From assembly GCA_042090785.1 (NCBI GenBank), contig JBELIP010000022.1, positions 1-18,591 of the forward strand: 18,591 bases of DNA, written 5' to 3'. The notes under the pieces are model-generated. The model did not search any database, had not been told where the DNA came from, and worked only from the letters and a program-made list of their open reading frames with translations. The position numbers and the translations under genes are program-made. Position 1 is the first letter of the stretch. Every line of letters begins with the position of its first letter. Positions 1 to 7,486 of this stretch are shown piece after piece. The stretch is from UBA7434 sp042090785. GTDB lineage: Bacteria > Pseudomonadota > Gammaproteobacteria > Pseudomonadales > UBA7434.

Positions 1-1
1 T

Positions 2-79
2 GTTGATTTAGAGAATGATGATTTAGAGAGTGATGAGCTAGAAAGCCGAAGTAAAAAAAGAACTAAAAAAAAGAATTAA
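2..79 (+). CDS. C-terminal tail of an unidentified protein (partial)
   Basis: An open frame enters from the left edge and ends at a TAA at 77-79, giving the last 25 residues of a protein. The tail has three tandem five-residue units, DLEND, DLESD and ELESR, encoded by 15 bp repeats, followed by a basic end rich in lysine (SKKRTKKKN). It converges on smpB with about 49 bases between the two stop codons. The acidic-then-lysine-rich composition suggests a disordered, cytoplasmic tail. I cannot name the family from so little sequence. The frame could be chance, but the periodic acidic repeat and basic end look like real coding sequence. Confidence 0.42.
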   Translation, partial: VDLENDDLESDELESRSKKRTKKKN

Positions 80-128
80 AAGCGCCGAAGTAATGCGCGG
101 AGGTAAAGAAGCTAAGCGTGCCTTGCGA

Positions 129-605
129 TTAATTGTGTTGTCGTGCAATACGTTGTTTTTGTCTGTCCCAATCACGATCTTTTTCGCTATGACGCTTGTC
201 GTGATCTTTTTTACCTTTACCTAAGGCAATCTCACATTTTATTAAGTGGCCTTTCCAGTACAGAGAAAGCGCAACGCAGGTATAACCTTCTTGCTGTGTG
301 GCAGCAAATAGTTTGCTTAACTCGCGTTCGTTTAATAATAATTTGCGGTAGCGTGTGGGCTCGGCAACTACATGGGTGCTGGCTGTTTGCAATGGCTCAA
401 TATGTGCACCTAGTAGCCATGCTTCGCCGTCTTTTAAAAATACATAGCTATCAACTAGCTGGCCTTTACCTGCGCGCAGGCTTTTGACTTCCCAGCCGGT
501 TAGGACTAAGCCTGCTTCGTATTTGTCTGACAGTAAATAATCATGTCGCGCACGTTTGTTTTGCGCAATGATATTGTTGCCAGCTTTTTTGGGTTTCTTT
601 GCCAT
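129..605 (-). CDS. smpB: SsrA-binding protein SmpB
   Basis: SmpB binds tmRNA and delivers it to stalled ribosomes in trans-translation. The 158-residue product matches the usual length of about 160. The N-terminal part has the family core: IAQNKRARHDY, then GLVLTGWEVKSLRAGKG at about 35-51, then the SYVFLKDGEAWLLGAHI beta-barrel strand. The C-terminal tail is basic, with GKGKKDHDKR and a DRDW segment, and is the part known to enter the decoding centre. The start ATG at 603-605 gives the expected MAKKPKK lysine-rich N terminus. No clear Shine-Dalgarno precedes it, and a TATACT element lies about 9 bases upstream of the start. It is transcribed divergently from ratA. Confidence 0.97.
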   Translation of the reverse strand: MAKKPKKAGNNIIAQNKRARHDYLLSDKYEAGLVLTGWEVKSLRAGKGQLVDSYVFLKDGEAWLLGAHIEPLQTASTHVVAEPTRYRKLLLNERELSKLFAATQQEGYTCVALSLYWKGHLIKCEIALGKGKKDHDKRHSEKDRDWDRQKQRIARQHN

Positions 606-703
606 AGCCGCTTAGTATAGCGCTTCATGGCGTATGATTCAGTCTCTTAAAACGCTTTGTGGCTTTATTTGGCGGTATTGTGCCTCATCGGCTGGCCGGA
701 TAG

Positions 704-733
704 ATGACAAGCTTGGCCTCACTTGCGTAATAT
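704..733 (+). promoter_or_regulatory. Candidate sigma-70 promoter of ratA-rnfH
   Basis: ATGACA at 704-709 matches 5 of 6 bases of the -35 consensus. TAATAT at 728-733 serves as the -10, with an 18-base spacer. A start near 740 would leave a 20-35 base leader to the possible ratA starts. It was recognised by eye only. Confidence 0.4.
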
Positions 734-772
734 GCGCGCTTAAATCGATTAACTAAGCGGGTGGGGGTGACT

Positions 773-1216
773 TTGAGTACAGTGATACAGCGCAGCGCTC
801 TGCTTTTTCATTCGGCTGAGCGCATGTACAACTTGGTCAATGATGTGGCGGCTTACCCGCAGTTTGTTGATCATTGTGCTGCTACTAATGTTATTGAAAG
901 CTCCGACACTCATATGTTGGCTACTTTGTCGTTAGAAAAAGCCGGTGTTGCATTGTCGTTTACTACCTACAATACGTTAACCCAGCCGACGCAAATTCAG
1001 TTGCAGTTAAAAGATGGACCGTTTTCTAATTTCACTGGCCGTTGGCAGTTTACGCCGCTTCGCGAAGGCGCTTGCAAAGTGTCACTGTATATTGAGTTTA
1101 CAATGAATAATGCGGTGACTTCTAAGTTGGCCAGTGGCGTATTGGCGTCTGTGAGCCATTCGCTGGTCGATGCCTTTTGCAAGCGTGCCGATAAGCTTTA
1201 TGGCGCCGGAAGCTAG
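773..1216 (+). CDS. ratA: RatA-type START/polyketide-cyclase-like protein
   Basis: This is a member of the RatA (YfjG) family with the START-like/polyketide-cyclase fold. E. coli RatA has been reported to interfere with ribosomal subunit association, while relatives are described as coenzyme Q-binding proteins; the role here is inferred. Conserved features are QRSALL near the N terminus, the MYNLVNDVAAYPQFVDHC block (the Y-P-x-F-x-x-x-C signature), LKDGPFSN and a C-terminal helix with AFCKRADKLYG. Starts at GTG 761, GTG 767, TTG 773 and GTG 782 are all in frame. I chose TTG 773 because GGGGGTG lies just upstream as a Shine-Dalgarno and the resulting 147 residues begin like known homologues. 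It forms a probable operon with rnfH 30 bases downstream. Confidence 0.9.
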   Translation: MSTVIQRSALLFHSAERMYNLVNDVAAYPQFVDHCAATNVIESSDTHMLATLSLEKAGVALSFTTYNTLTQPTQIQLQLKDGPFSNFTGRWQFTPLREGACKVSLYIEFTMNNAVTSKLASGVLASVSHSLVDAFCKRADKLYGAGS

Positions 1217-1246
1217 CTAAACTAACAAGAGATTCCTTTAACCTTT

Positions 1247-1576
1247 ATGTCTAATGATAAAAATACATCGAGTAACGAAGCTGCACTGATTAATGTTGAA
1301 GTGGCATTTGCGTTACCTGATAGACAAGAAATTATTGCCTTGCAGGTGCGCAAAGGCTGTACGGCATATCAGGCGGCAGAGCTGTCGGCTATCGATAAGC
1401 AGTTTTCAGAAATTGATTTATCCACTATGAAAATAGGGGTTTTTGGTAAGGTGGTTAAGCCGCATGATTATGTGATGCATGCGGGCGATAGAGTTGAGAT
1501 TTACCGGCCGTTAATTGCTGACCCTAAAGCTTCGCGTAAAGCCCGTGCCAATAAAGCGCAGGCGGGTGGCAAGTAA
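1247..1576 (+). CDS. rnfH: RnfH family ubiquitin-like protein (RatB)
   Basis: This small 109-residue protein belongs to the RnfH/UPF0125 family (E. coli YfjF/RatB), which has a ubiquitin-like beta-grasp fold. Family features are INVEVAFALPDRQEI at about 15-29, the VRKGCTAYQAAELS helix, MKIGVFGKVVKPHDYVMHAGDRVEIYRPLIADPK and a basic tail, RKARANKAQ. The sequence GDRVEIYRPL is the most diagnostic segment. It lies 30 bases after ratA, the same pairing as in E. coli and Pseudomonas. Its Shine-Dalgarno is weak, which suggests translational coupling to ratA. The molecular function is not well established for the family. Confidence 0.93.
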   Translation: MSNDKNTSSNEAALINVEVAFALPDRQEIIALQVRKGCTAYQAAELSAIDKQFSEIDLSTMKIGVFGKVVKPHDYVMHAGDRVEIYRPLIADPKASRKARANKAQAGGK

Positions 1577-1604
1577 ATTTTTATTGCTAGCGTATTTTTT
1601 CTAT

Positions 1605-2012
1605 TTATTCTTTTTCGTTCAGTGTGTAATCGCCAGTTAACTCACTGAGCAGACCATCAACAAATAATACATTGAGATTTTTTTGGATAGACCGGCCGCT
1701 AGCTGCGCGCAAGGTGTATATATAATTCCATTGGTCGCTATTCAGTGTGTCGATAATTAATGGCGTGCCTAGTACAAACTCAACTTGTCTTTTGGTCATG
1801 CCCGGCTTGAGTTTGTCGACCATGGTTTGGGTAATTAAATTGCCTTGTTGAATCGATATTTTATGTGGCTTTAAAAAGCGACTATTGCCGCAAGCTGTTA
1901 TGGCTAAGCAGAGAGCAATAAGTGCAACTTTTAACCCAAGTTGGCTTTGGCGAGGTTTGTTGGGGCTGGGCTTATTTGAGTAAGGCTTAAAAAAAGACAG
2001 CGGTTGCAACAT
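1605..2012 (-). CDS. bamE: Outer membrane assembly lipoprotein BamE (SmpA/OmlA)
   Basis: BamE is a lipoprotein of the BAM complex, which inserts beta-barrel proteins into the outer membrane. The 135-residue protein has a hydrophobic stretch VALIALCLAITAC ending in a lipobox (ITAC, Cys41). The SmpA/OmlA domain follows, with QGNLITQTMVDKLKPGMTKRQVEFVLGTP at about 55-85 and then DQWNYIYTLR. The region before the hydrophobic core is unusually long, about 27 residues and rich in Pro, Lys and Asn. The only possible starts before the lipobox are the ATG and the TTG immediately after it, so the extension appears genuine. It converges with rnfH and diverges from fur. Confidence 0.95.
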   Translation of the reverse strand: MLQPLSFFKPYSNKPSPNKPRQSQLGLKVALIALCLAITACGNSRFLKPHKISIQQGNLITQTMVDKLKPGMTKRQVEFVLGTPLIIDTLNSDQWNYIYTLRAASGRSIQKNLNVLFVDGLLSELTGDYTLNEKE

Positions 2013-2105
2013 AGTTTTGCTCGTAAATAGCTTGGGTTGGTTGTTATTGACTAAGGGTTAGAGGCTTTCGCGTTTGATGGTTCCATTCGCTAAGCAATCG
2101 GTGCG

Positions 2106-2134
2106 ATAATACTGCAAAACGGCACACTTGCTAA
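2106..2134 (-). promoter_or_regulatory. Candidate sigma-70 promoter of bamE
   Basis: On the minus strand TTAGCA (complement of 2129-2134) and TATTAT (complement of 2106-2111) are separated by 17 bases, matching 4 of 6 and 5 of 6 consensus positions. Transcription would start near 2099, leaving a leader of about 87 bases. It sits in the 206 bp region shared with the divergent fur gene; I found no comparably good fur promoter or Fur box there. Confidence 0.35.
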
Positions 2135-2218
2135 GTATCATAGTAGTGATAGCTATATAAAGTCATAAAATAGCAGCCATAATTGTCATAGCGATAAAAA
2201 GTATTCCCGAGGCTAGGT

Positions 2219-2635
2219 ATGAGCACCGAAAATCAAGAACTCCGTAAAGCCGGTTTAAAAGTGACATTGCCACGCATTAAAGTGCTTCAGTTGTTAGAGG
2301 GCGCATCGGGTGAGTCTCATCATATGAGCGCTGAAGATGTGTACCGGGCGCTACTTGAGGCAGGCGAAGATGTGGGTTTGGCAACGGTTTACCGGGTGTT
2401 AACGCAGTTTGAAACAGCCGGCTTAGTTGTCCGACATAATTTTGAAGGCGGTCATTCGGTGTTTGAAATTGCCAGCGGTGAGCATCACGATCATATGGTG
2501 TGTATGGAAACCGGTACCATTGTTGAGTTTTGCGACGAGGAAATTGAAGCCCTGCAGCATAAAATAGCGGCTAAAAATGGCTATGATATTATTGATCACA
2601 GCCTTGTCTTGTACGTTAAGCCTTCAGGTAATTAA
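2219..2635 (+). CDS. fur: Ferric uptake regulator Fur
   Basis: Fur is the iron-responsive repressor of iron uptake genes. The 138-residue protein carries the winged-helix domain (LKVTLPRIKVLQLL at 13-26, SAEDVYRALLEAGEDVGLATVYRVL at 37-61) and the metal-binding HHDH motif at 89-92, in EHHDHMVCMETG. The E. coli second zinc cysteine is replaced here by Thr98 and only Cys95 of that pair remains. The C-terminal Cys/His-rich tail of E. coli Fur is also absent, as in pseudomonads. GAGG at 2209-2212 is a good Shine-Dalgarno six bases before ATG. It lies back to back with bamE and converges with recN. Confidence 0.97.
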   Translation: MSTENQELRKAGLKVTLPRIKVLQLLEGASGESHHMSAEDVYRALLEAGEDVGLATVYRVLTQFETAGLVVRHNFEGGHSVFEIASGEHHDHMVCMETGTIVEFCDEEIEALQHKIAAKNGYDIIDHSLVLYVKPSGN

Positions 2636-2662
2636 TACTTGGAGTGTCAGAGCGATAGAGTC

Positions 2663-4339
2663 TTAAGCGCTTTCTAACATTTCTGCTGCGTGGGCAATAG
2701 AGGAGTCGGTAATATCAATGCCCCCCATCATTCTGGCCAGCTCTGCCGTTCTGGCTTTAGTGTCTAACGCTAAGACTTGTGTGGTTGCTGCTGTTTTTGA
2801 TACTGATTTGCTGGCCAGTAAATGGGTGTCTCCTTTGGCGGCGACTTGAGCTAGGTGAGTGACGCAAAACACTTGCCCCGATTGCCCCAGTTCGCGCAAC
2901 AAATTACCCACCACTTCGGCCACGCCACCACCAATACCTACATCCACTTCATCAAACACCAGTGTCGGTATGTTAGAGGTTTGTGCAGTGACTACGGCAA
3001 TGGCAAGGCTAATACGTGATAGCTCGCCACCCGATGCAATTTTCGCTAACGCCTGAGCCGGTTTGCCTGGCACGGTAGAGATAATAAATTCAATGACTTC
3101 TAAGCCGCTAGCGGCGGGGGCGTTATCGCTGAGTTCGTCAATGGCAATTTCAAATTGGCAGTGTGCCATTTGTAGCTCGTTGAGTTTGGCGTTAACGGCT
3201 TTAGAGAGTTTTTTGGCGGCGCTGCGGCGTTGTTTAGAGAGTTTTTTAGCGCTAACCATAAACTGCGCTTGCAGGCTATTTTGCTGTTGAATAAGCGCTT
3301 CAATTCTAGCGTCGCCGCCTTCTAAGTCGGCGAGCTCTTGCGATAGCTGTTGATGTAACTCAAACAACTGCTCCACATTAATTTGATGCTTGCGCGCAAT
3401 GGTATAAATAGTATCAAGTCGGTCTTCAACTATTTTTAGGCGTTGCGGATCAATCGTGAGGTTGTCGGTAATGGCAATCAGTTCATTATGCGCTTCTTCT
3501 ATCAATATGCAGCCGCTTTCTAACAGTTCTAAGCTGCTGCTAATTTCGGGCAAGTCGCTGAGTTGTTTTTTGAGTAGCTGGGCGGCATGGCGCAATTGGG
3601 TAATGGCGCCGTTTGAATCGTCATTGTCGCAACACTGGCTGGCTTCGTTAATGCCTTGAAGCAGGCTTTCGGCGTTAGCGAGTTTCTTTTGTTCTGCAGC
3701 AAGGGCGTTGCTTTCATTGTTTTCAAGCGCCAGTTTGTCAAGCTCTTGTACTTGGTAACTCAGTAATTGCAGGCGCGCATCCTTGGCGGCATTTTGCTCG
3801 CTGAGTTGTTTAATTTGTCTGTCTAATGCTTGCCATTGCTTGGCTAGCGCTTCTACTTCTATGCGCTGTTGATTGCTGCCGCCAAAATTGTCGAGTAACT
3901 GCTGGTGAGTGCGTTTATTCAGTAGTGATTGATGTTCGTGCTGGTTGTGCAGGTCAACCAGTTGTTCGCCTACGGTTTTTAGGTCGGCAATGGTCACGGC
4001 TATGCCATTGATATAGGCGCGGCTGCGGCCCGAGGGGGTAATTATTCGGCGTAAAATAGCTTCGGCTTCATCCTCATCGGTTAGTAGGTCATGCTCGATA
4101 AGCCACTGATGCAGCGATGATTTTTCTTTTATTTGAAAGCTGGCGCTGACTTCGGCGTTATGTTTTTCGTCGCGGATGATGTTGGTATTACTGCGATCAC
4201 CTAGCGCCATACCTAGGGCATCTAGCATGACGGATTTACCGGCACCTGTTTCCCCGGTAATCACGCTTAAGCCTGCAGCTAATTCTAAGTCACAGGTGGC
4301 CACGGTGGTGAAATTGCGAATGCACAGATGGGCAAGCAT
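2663..4339 (-). CDS. recN: DNA repair protein RecN
   Basis: RecN is an SMC-like ATPase acting in double-strand break repair. The 558-residue protein has the expected layout: Walker A GETGAGKS at 29-36, a central coiled coil of about 150-350 rich in Glu, Gln, Leu and Lys, the ABC signature GGELSRISLAIA near 436-447, and Walker B PTLVFDEVDVGIGG near 456-470. The C-terminal H-loop region has QVFCVTHLAQVAA. The start has a Shine-Dalgarno (GGAG on the minus strand) a few bases upstream. It is divergent from grpE across about 250 bp. I found no E. coli-type LexA box (CTGT-N8-ACAG) upstream, so SOS control is not supported here. Confidence 0.97.
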   Translation of the reverse strand: MLAHLCIRNFTTVATCDLELAAGLSVITGETGAGKSVMLDALGMALGDRSNTNIIRDEKHNAEVSASFQIKEKSSLHQWLIEHDLLTDEDEAEAILRRIITPSGRSRAYINGIAVTIADLKTVGEQLVDLHNQHEHQSLLNKRTHQQLLDNFGGSNQQRIEVEALAKQWQALDRQIKQLSEQNAAKDARLQLLSYQVQELDKLALENNESNALAAEQKKLANAESLLQGINEASQCCDNDDSNGAITQLRHAAQLLKKQLSDLPEISSSLELLESGCILIEEAHNELIAITDNLTIDPQRLKIVEDRLDTIYTIARKHQINVEQLFELHQQLSQELADLEGGDARIEALIQQQNSLQAQFMVSAKKLSKQRRSAAKKLSKAVNAKLNELQMAHCQFEIAIDELSDNAPAASGLEVIEFIISTVPGKPAQALAKIASGGELSRISLAIAVVTAQTSNIPTLVFDEVDVGIGGGVAEVVGNLLRELGQSGQVFCVTHLAQVAAKGDTHLLASKSVSKTAATTQVLALDTKARTAELARMMGGIDITDSSIAHAAEMLESA

Positions 4340-4500
4340 GTAGGGTCTCCAAGGGTGCTAACAACACGTTTTCGTCTATTGGCCGACGGCTTCTTTATAA
4401 TTAAGCCTAGTTTATAGTAAGTCTTGGCGTCCCGCACTCAAGCCATTTATTTTTTAGCTGCTTAGGGGTATTTTTTTCCGCAATAAATTTCACTTTATGG

Positions 4501-4528
4501 GTTGAAATCCTTTTGATAGCCCCCAATT
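4501..4528 (+). promoter_or_regulatory. Sigma-32 (RpoH) heat-shock promoter of grpE
   Basis: TTGAAA at 4502-4507 matches the sigma-32 -35 core. CCCCAATT at 4521-4528 matches CCCCATnT except at one position, with a 13-base spacer that is typical of such promoters. Transcription would begin near 4536, about 55 bases before the grpE start. The match is strong for a sequence read by eye and the downstream gene is a known sigma-32 target. Confidence 0.75.
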
Positions 4529-4591
4529 CCTGAGCACGCAAGCCATTTTAAGTCGGTTGGTGGTCATAGTTTAAATAAACAGGAGCCCGAT

Positions 4592-5260
4592 GTGGACGAA
4601 AGTCAAAAATCACAGGACGCTTCGCCAGAGAGCGAAAGTCAGGTAGAGAGCAATGCAACGATTAATGCAGAGAATCAGGCGGATAGCGAGATTCAAGATA
4701 CGATTGATGAAATTGTGGCCGAAGCCGTGGCTAATGCCGAAGCAGAGCCTTCGGCGTCGGCGACAGAAGGCAGCGATGCAGATGATTCCTTAGAGTCGCG
4801 GCTTGCCTCGCTCACCGAGCAGCTTGCTGATGCAAAAGAAGATCAGCTTCGCGTGCAGGCCGAAATGCAGAATTTGCGCCGTCGCGCCGAACGCGATGTT
4901 GAAAGCGCCCACAAATTTGGTTTAGAGAAGCTTATTAATGGCCTTTTGCCCGTACTTGATAATTTGGATCGCGCTATTGGTGCGGTGCCAGAAGAGTCGG
5001 CTGATAACGAAGGTGTTAAACCCTTGCTTGAAGGGGTTGAGCTAACCCGTAAAACCGCAACCGATGTGTTAACGCGTTTTTCGGTTGAAGTGTTAGAGCC
5101 GTTTGGCGAGCCCTTTGATCCGCAGTTTCATGAGGCAATGACCATGGTGCCTAGCGCTACAGCAGAACCCAACAGTGTGGTTGATGTACTGCAAAAAGGT
5201 TACACGCTTAATGGCCGCTTATTGCGCGCTGCAATGGTGGTAATTGCCAAAGCCGAATAG
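4592..5260 (+). CDS. grpE: Nucleotide exchange factor GrpE
   Basis: GrpE releases ADP from DnaK during the chaperone cycle. The 222-residue product is longer than E. coli GrpE (197) because of an acidic, disordered N terminus of about 75 residues, rich in Glu, Asp, Ala and Ser. The conserved part follows: the long helix with RVQAEMQNLRRRAERDVESAHKFGLEKL, then LLPVLDNLDRAI, and the beta domain with GEPFDPQFHEAMTMV and VLQKGYTLNGRLLRAAMVVIAK. The start is GTG, with AGGAG at 4581-4585 six bases upstream. An out-of-frame ATG at 4590 overlaps it (ATGTG) and opens only an 18-codon frame. It is followed by dnaK, which has its own heat-shock promoter. Confidence 0.97.
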   Translation: MDESQKSQDASPESESQVESNATINAENQADSEIQDTIDEIVAEAVANAEAEPSASATEGSDADDSLESRLASLTEQLADAKEDQLRVQAEMQNLRRRAERDVESAHKFGLEKLINGLLPVLDNLDRAIGAVPEESADNEGVKPLLEGVELTRKTATDVLTRFSVEVLEPFGEPFDPQFHEAMTMVPSATAEPNSVVDVLQKGYTLNGRLLRAAMVVIAKAE

Positions 5261-5286
5261 CGCTGTCAGCTCAGTGAGCAGGCGGG

Positions 5287-5314
5287 CTTGAAATACAACG
5301 TAATGCCTCCATAT
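5287..5314 (+). promoter_or_regulatory. Sigma-32 (RpoH) heat-shock promoter of dnaK
   Basis: CTTGAAA at 5287-5293 is a perfect -35. CTCCATAT at 5307-5314 matches CCCCATnT at all but one position, with a 13-base spacer between TTGAAA and the -10. It lies between the grpE stop and dnaK, giving a leader of about 65 bases. This is the better of the two heat-shock promoters here. Confidence 0.8.
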
Positions 5315-5386
5315 AGATAAATATTGGAGCGCAATACACCTTATAGCAACAAACACAGAATTGAATACGATTATTTGGAGAGCAAG

Positions 5387-7312
5387 ATGGGCAAAATTAT
5401 TGGAATCGACTTAGGCACAACAAACTCTTGTGTGTCGGTATTGGATGGCGGTACGTCACGCGTTATTGAAAATGCAGAGGGTGATCGTACTACGCCTTCT
5501 GTTGTTGGCTATACCGCTGATGGCGAAGTGTTAGTTGGTCAGTCAGCCAAGCGTCAAGCGGTGACCAACCCAACCAACACCATTTTTGCGGTTAAACGTT
5601 TAATTGGCAGAAAGTTTGACGATAAGGTTGTGCAAAAAGATATCTCTATGGTGCCTTACACTATTTCTAAAGCTGATAATGGCGATGCTTGGGTTGAAGC
5701 GGGTGGCGAGAAAATGGCGCCACCACAAGTATCGGCACAAGTGCTAATGAAAATGAAAAAAACGGCCGAAGACTTTTTAGGCGAAGCAGTAACAGAGGCA
5801 GTTATTACTGTACCGGCTTACTTTAATGATTCGCAGCGTCAAGCCACTAAAGACGCTGGCAAGATTGCTGGCCTTGATGTTAAGCGTATTATCAATGAGC
5901 CAACAGCGGCGGCGTTAGCTTATGGTTTGGATAAAAAAGGTGGCGATCGTACGATTGCTGTTTATGACCTTGGTGGTGGTACATTCGATATTTCAATTAT
6001 TGAAATTGCCGATGTCGACGGTGAAATGCAGTTTGAAGTGCTGTCGACTAACGGTGACACCTTCTTAGGTGGTGAGGATTTTGATATGGCATTAATCGAA
6101 TACCTTGCCGACGAATTTGAAAAAGACAGCGGCATGAGCCTTAAAGGCGACCCGCTTGCTATGCAGCGTTTAAAAGAAGCTGGCGAGAAAGCGAAAATCG
6201 AACTTTCAAGCTCACAGCAAACAGAAGTTAACCTACCTTACATTACGGCTGATGCGTCTGGTCCTAAGCACTTAGTGGTTAAAATGACTCGCGCTAAGCT
6301 TGAGTCATTAGTCGGCGACTTGGTTGCGCGATCATTAGAGCCTTTAAAAATTGCATTAAAAGATGCCGATATGAGTGCGTCTGATATCGACGAAGTATTA
6401 TTGGTGGGTGGTCAAACACGTATGCCTTTAGTACAAGAAAAAGTTTCTGAATTTTTTGGTAAAGAGCCTAAGAAAGACGTTAACCCTGATGAAGCTGTAG
6501 CAATGGGTGCGGCGATTCAAGGTGCTGTATTAGCAGGCGACGTTAAAGACGTATTGCTATTAGATGTAACGCCATTGTCTTTAGGTATCGAAACTATGGG
6601 CGGTGTTTCTACCTCGCTTATTGAAAAGAATACAACGATCCCAACGAAGAAGTCACAAATATTCTCAACCGCCGAAGATAACCAAACGGCAGTGACCATT
6701 CATGTTGTTCAGGGTGAGCGTAAGCAAGCATCAGGCAACAAATCATTGGGTCGTTTTGACTTGGCAGACATTCCACCGGCTTCACGCGGTGTGCCGCAAA
6801 TTGAAGTAACGTTTGATATTGATGCTAACGGTATTTTGAATGTGTCGGCTAAAGATAAGGCGACAGGCAAAGAGCAGTCGATTGTGATTAAAGCGTCTTC
6901 GGGTTTATCGGATGATGAAATTGAAAGCATGGTAAAAGATGCTGAAGCCAATGCCGAAGCTGATCGCGAATTTGAAGAGTTGACCTCGGCGCGCAATATG
7001 GCTGAAGGTATGATTAATGCTTCGCGCAAAGCGCTTGAAGAGGGTGCAGATAAAGCAACCGATGAAGAGAAAGCAGCAATTGAATCAGCCATTACAGACG
7101 TTGAAGAAGCATTAAAAGGCGACGATAAAGACGCGATTGAAGCCGCTTCGACGAAGTTGACGGAAGCGTCATCTTCACTTGCACAGAAAATGTATGCAGA
7201 GCAAGCCGAGCAAGGTGGCGAAGCGCCTCAAGCGGATGCGGCTAATGAGCAGCCTGCAGGTGATGACGTGGTTGACGCTGAGTTCGAAGAAGTGAAAGAA
7301 GACAGTAAGTAA
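5387..7312 (+). CDS. dnaK: Molecular chaperone DnaK (Hsp70)
   Basis: DnaK is the ATP-dependent cytosolic Hsp70. From ATG 5387 the product is 641 residues, close to E. coli DnaK at 638. Landmarks are GKIIGIDLGTTNSC at the N terminus, the phosphate motif DLGGGTFDIS, LLVGGQTRMP, the linker DVLLLDVTPLSLGIETMGG, the substrate-binding domain and an acidic tail ending DAEFEEVKEDSK. An in-frame TTG lies 63 bases further upstream, but GGAG at 5377-5380 is correctly spaced for ATG 5387 and family proteins begin MGKIIGIDLG, so I used this start. It sits between grpE and dnaJ. Confidence 0.98.
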   Translation: MGKIIGIDLGTTNSCVSVLDGGTSRVIENAEGDRTTPSVVGYTADGEVLVGQSAKRQAVTNPTNTIFAVKRLIGRKFDDKVVQKDISMVPYTISKADNGDAWVEAGGEKMAPPQVSAQVLMKMKKTAEDFLGEAVTEAVITVPAYFNDSQRQATKDAGKIAGLDVKRIINEPTAAALAYGLDKKGGDRTIAVYDLGGGTFDISIIEIADVDGEMQFEVLSTNGDTFLGGEDFDMALIEYLADEFEKDSGMSLKGDPLAMQRLKEAGEKAKIELSSSQQTEVNLPYITADASGPKHLVVKMTRAKLESLVGDLVARSLEPLKIALKDADMSASDIDEVLLVGGQTRMPLVQEKVSEFFGKEPKKDVNPDEAVAMGAAIQGAVLAGDVKDVLLLDVTPLSLGIETMGGVSTSLIEKNTTIPTKKSQIFSTAEDNQTAVTIHVVQGERKQASGNKSLGRFDLADIPPASRGVPQIEVTFDIDANGILNVSAKDKATGKEQSIVIKASSGLSDDEIESMVKDAEANAEADREFEELTSARNMAEGMINASRKALEEGADKATDEEKAAIESAITDVEEALKGDDKDAIEAASTKLTEASSSLAQKMYAEQAEQGGEAPQADAANEQPAGDDVVDAEFEEVKEDSK

Positions 7313-7322
7313 TCATTATGCC

Positions 7323-7339
7323 TAGCCGCTAGTCGGCTA
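7323..7339 (+). other. Short hairpin just after dnaK
   Basis: TAGCCG (7323-7328) and CGGCTA (7334-7339) form a six-base stem with a five-base loop, starting 11 bases after the dnaK stop. There is no T-run behind it, so it is not a complete terminator by itself. It may act with the larger hairpin 26 bases further on. Confidence 0.35.
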
Positions 7340-7364
7340 ATTAAGGTGGCTGTGATACAGCAAT

Positions 7365-7392
7365 GGGGCTAGCGTTTTAGGACGTTAGCCCC
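7365..7392 (+). other. Strong 10-bp hairpin between dnaK and dnaJ
   Basis: GGGGCTAGCG (7365-7374) pairs with CGTTAGCCCC (7383-7392) across an eight-base loop, giving ten pairs including one G-U. It is GC-rich and stable but not followed by a T-run. It could protect the 3' end of dnaK mRNA or attenuate read-through, so that DnaJ is made at lower levels than DnaK. That role is inference. Confidence 0.6.
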
Positions 7393-7486
7393 GAGTTGTA
7401 TTCAGCGTATTGATAATATCCAGTAACAATTCATTGAATGCCAGTTTGCAATAAGCATTGGCAGTAACAGCTTGGTAAAAGACGCT

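Noticed and set aside
2013..2218. Fur box for autoregulation of fur
   Set aside because: Some GATA-rich stretches exist, but nothing comes close to the inverted GATAAT pattern.
4340..4591. LexA (SOS) box for recN
   Set aside because: No CTGT-N8-ACAG match is present in the recN-grpE region.
5324..5386. A 21-residue N-terminal extension of DnaK from TTG 5324
   Set aside because: The ATG at 5387 has a correctly spaced GGAG and gives the family N terminus MGKIIGIDLG; the extension overlaps the heat-shock promoter leader.
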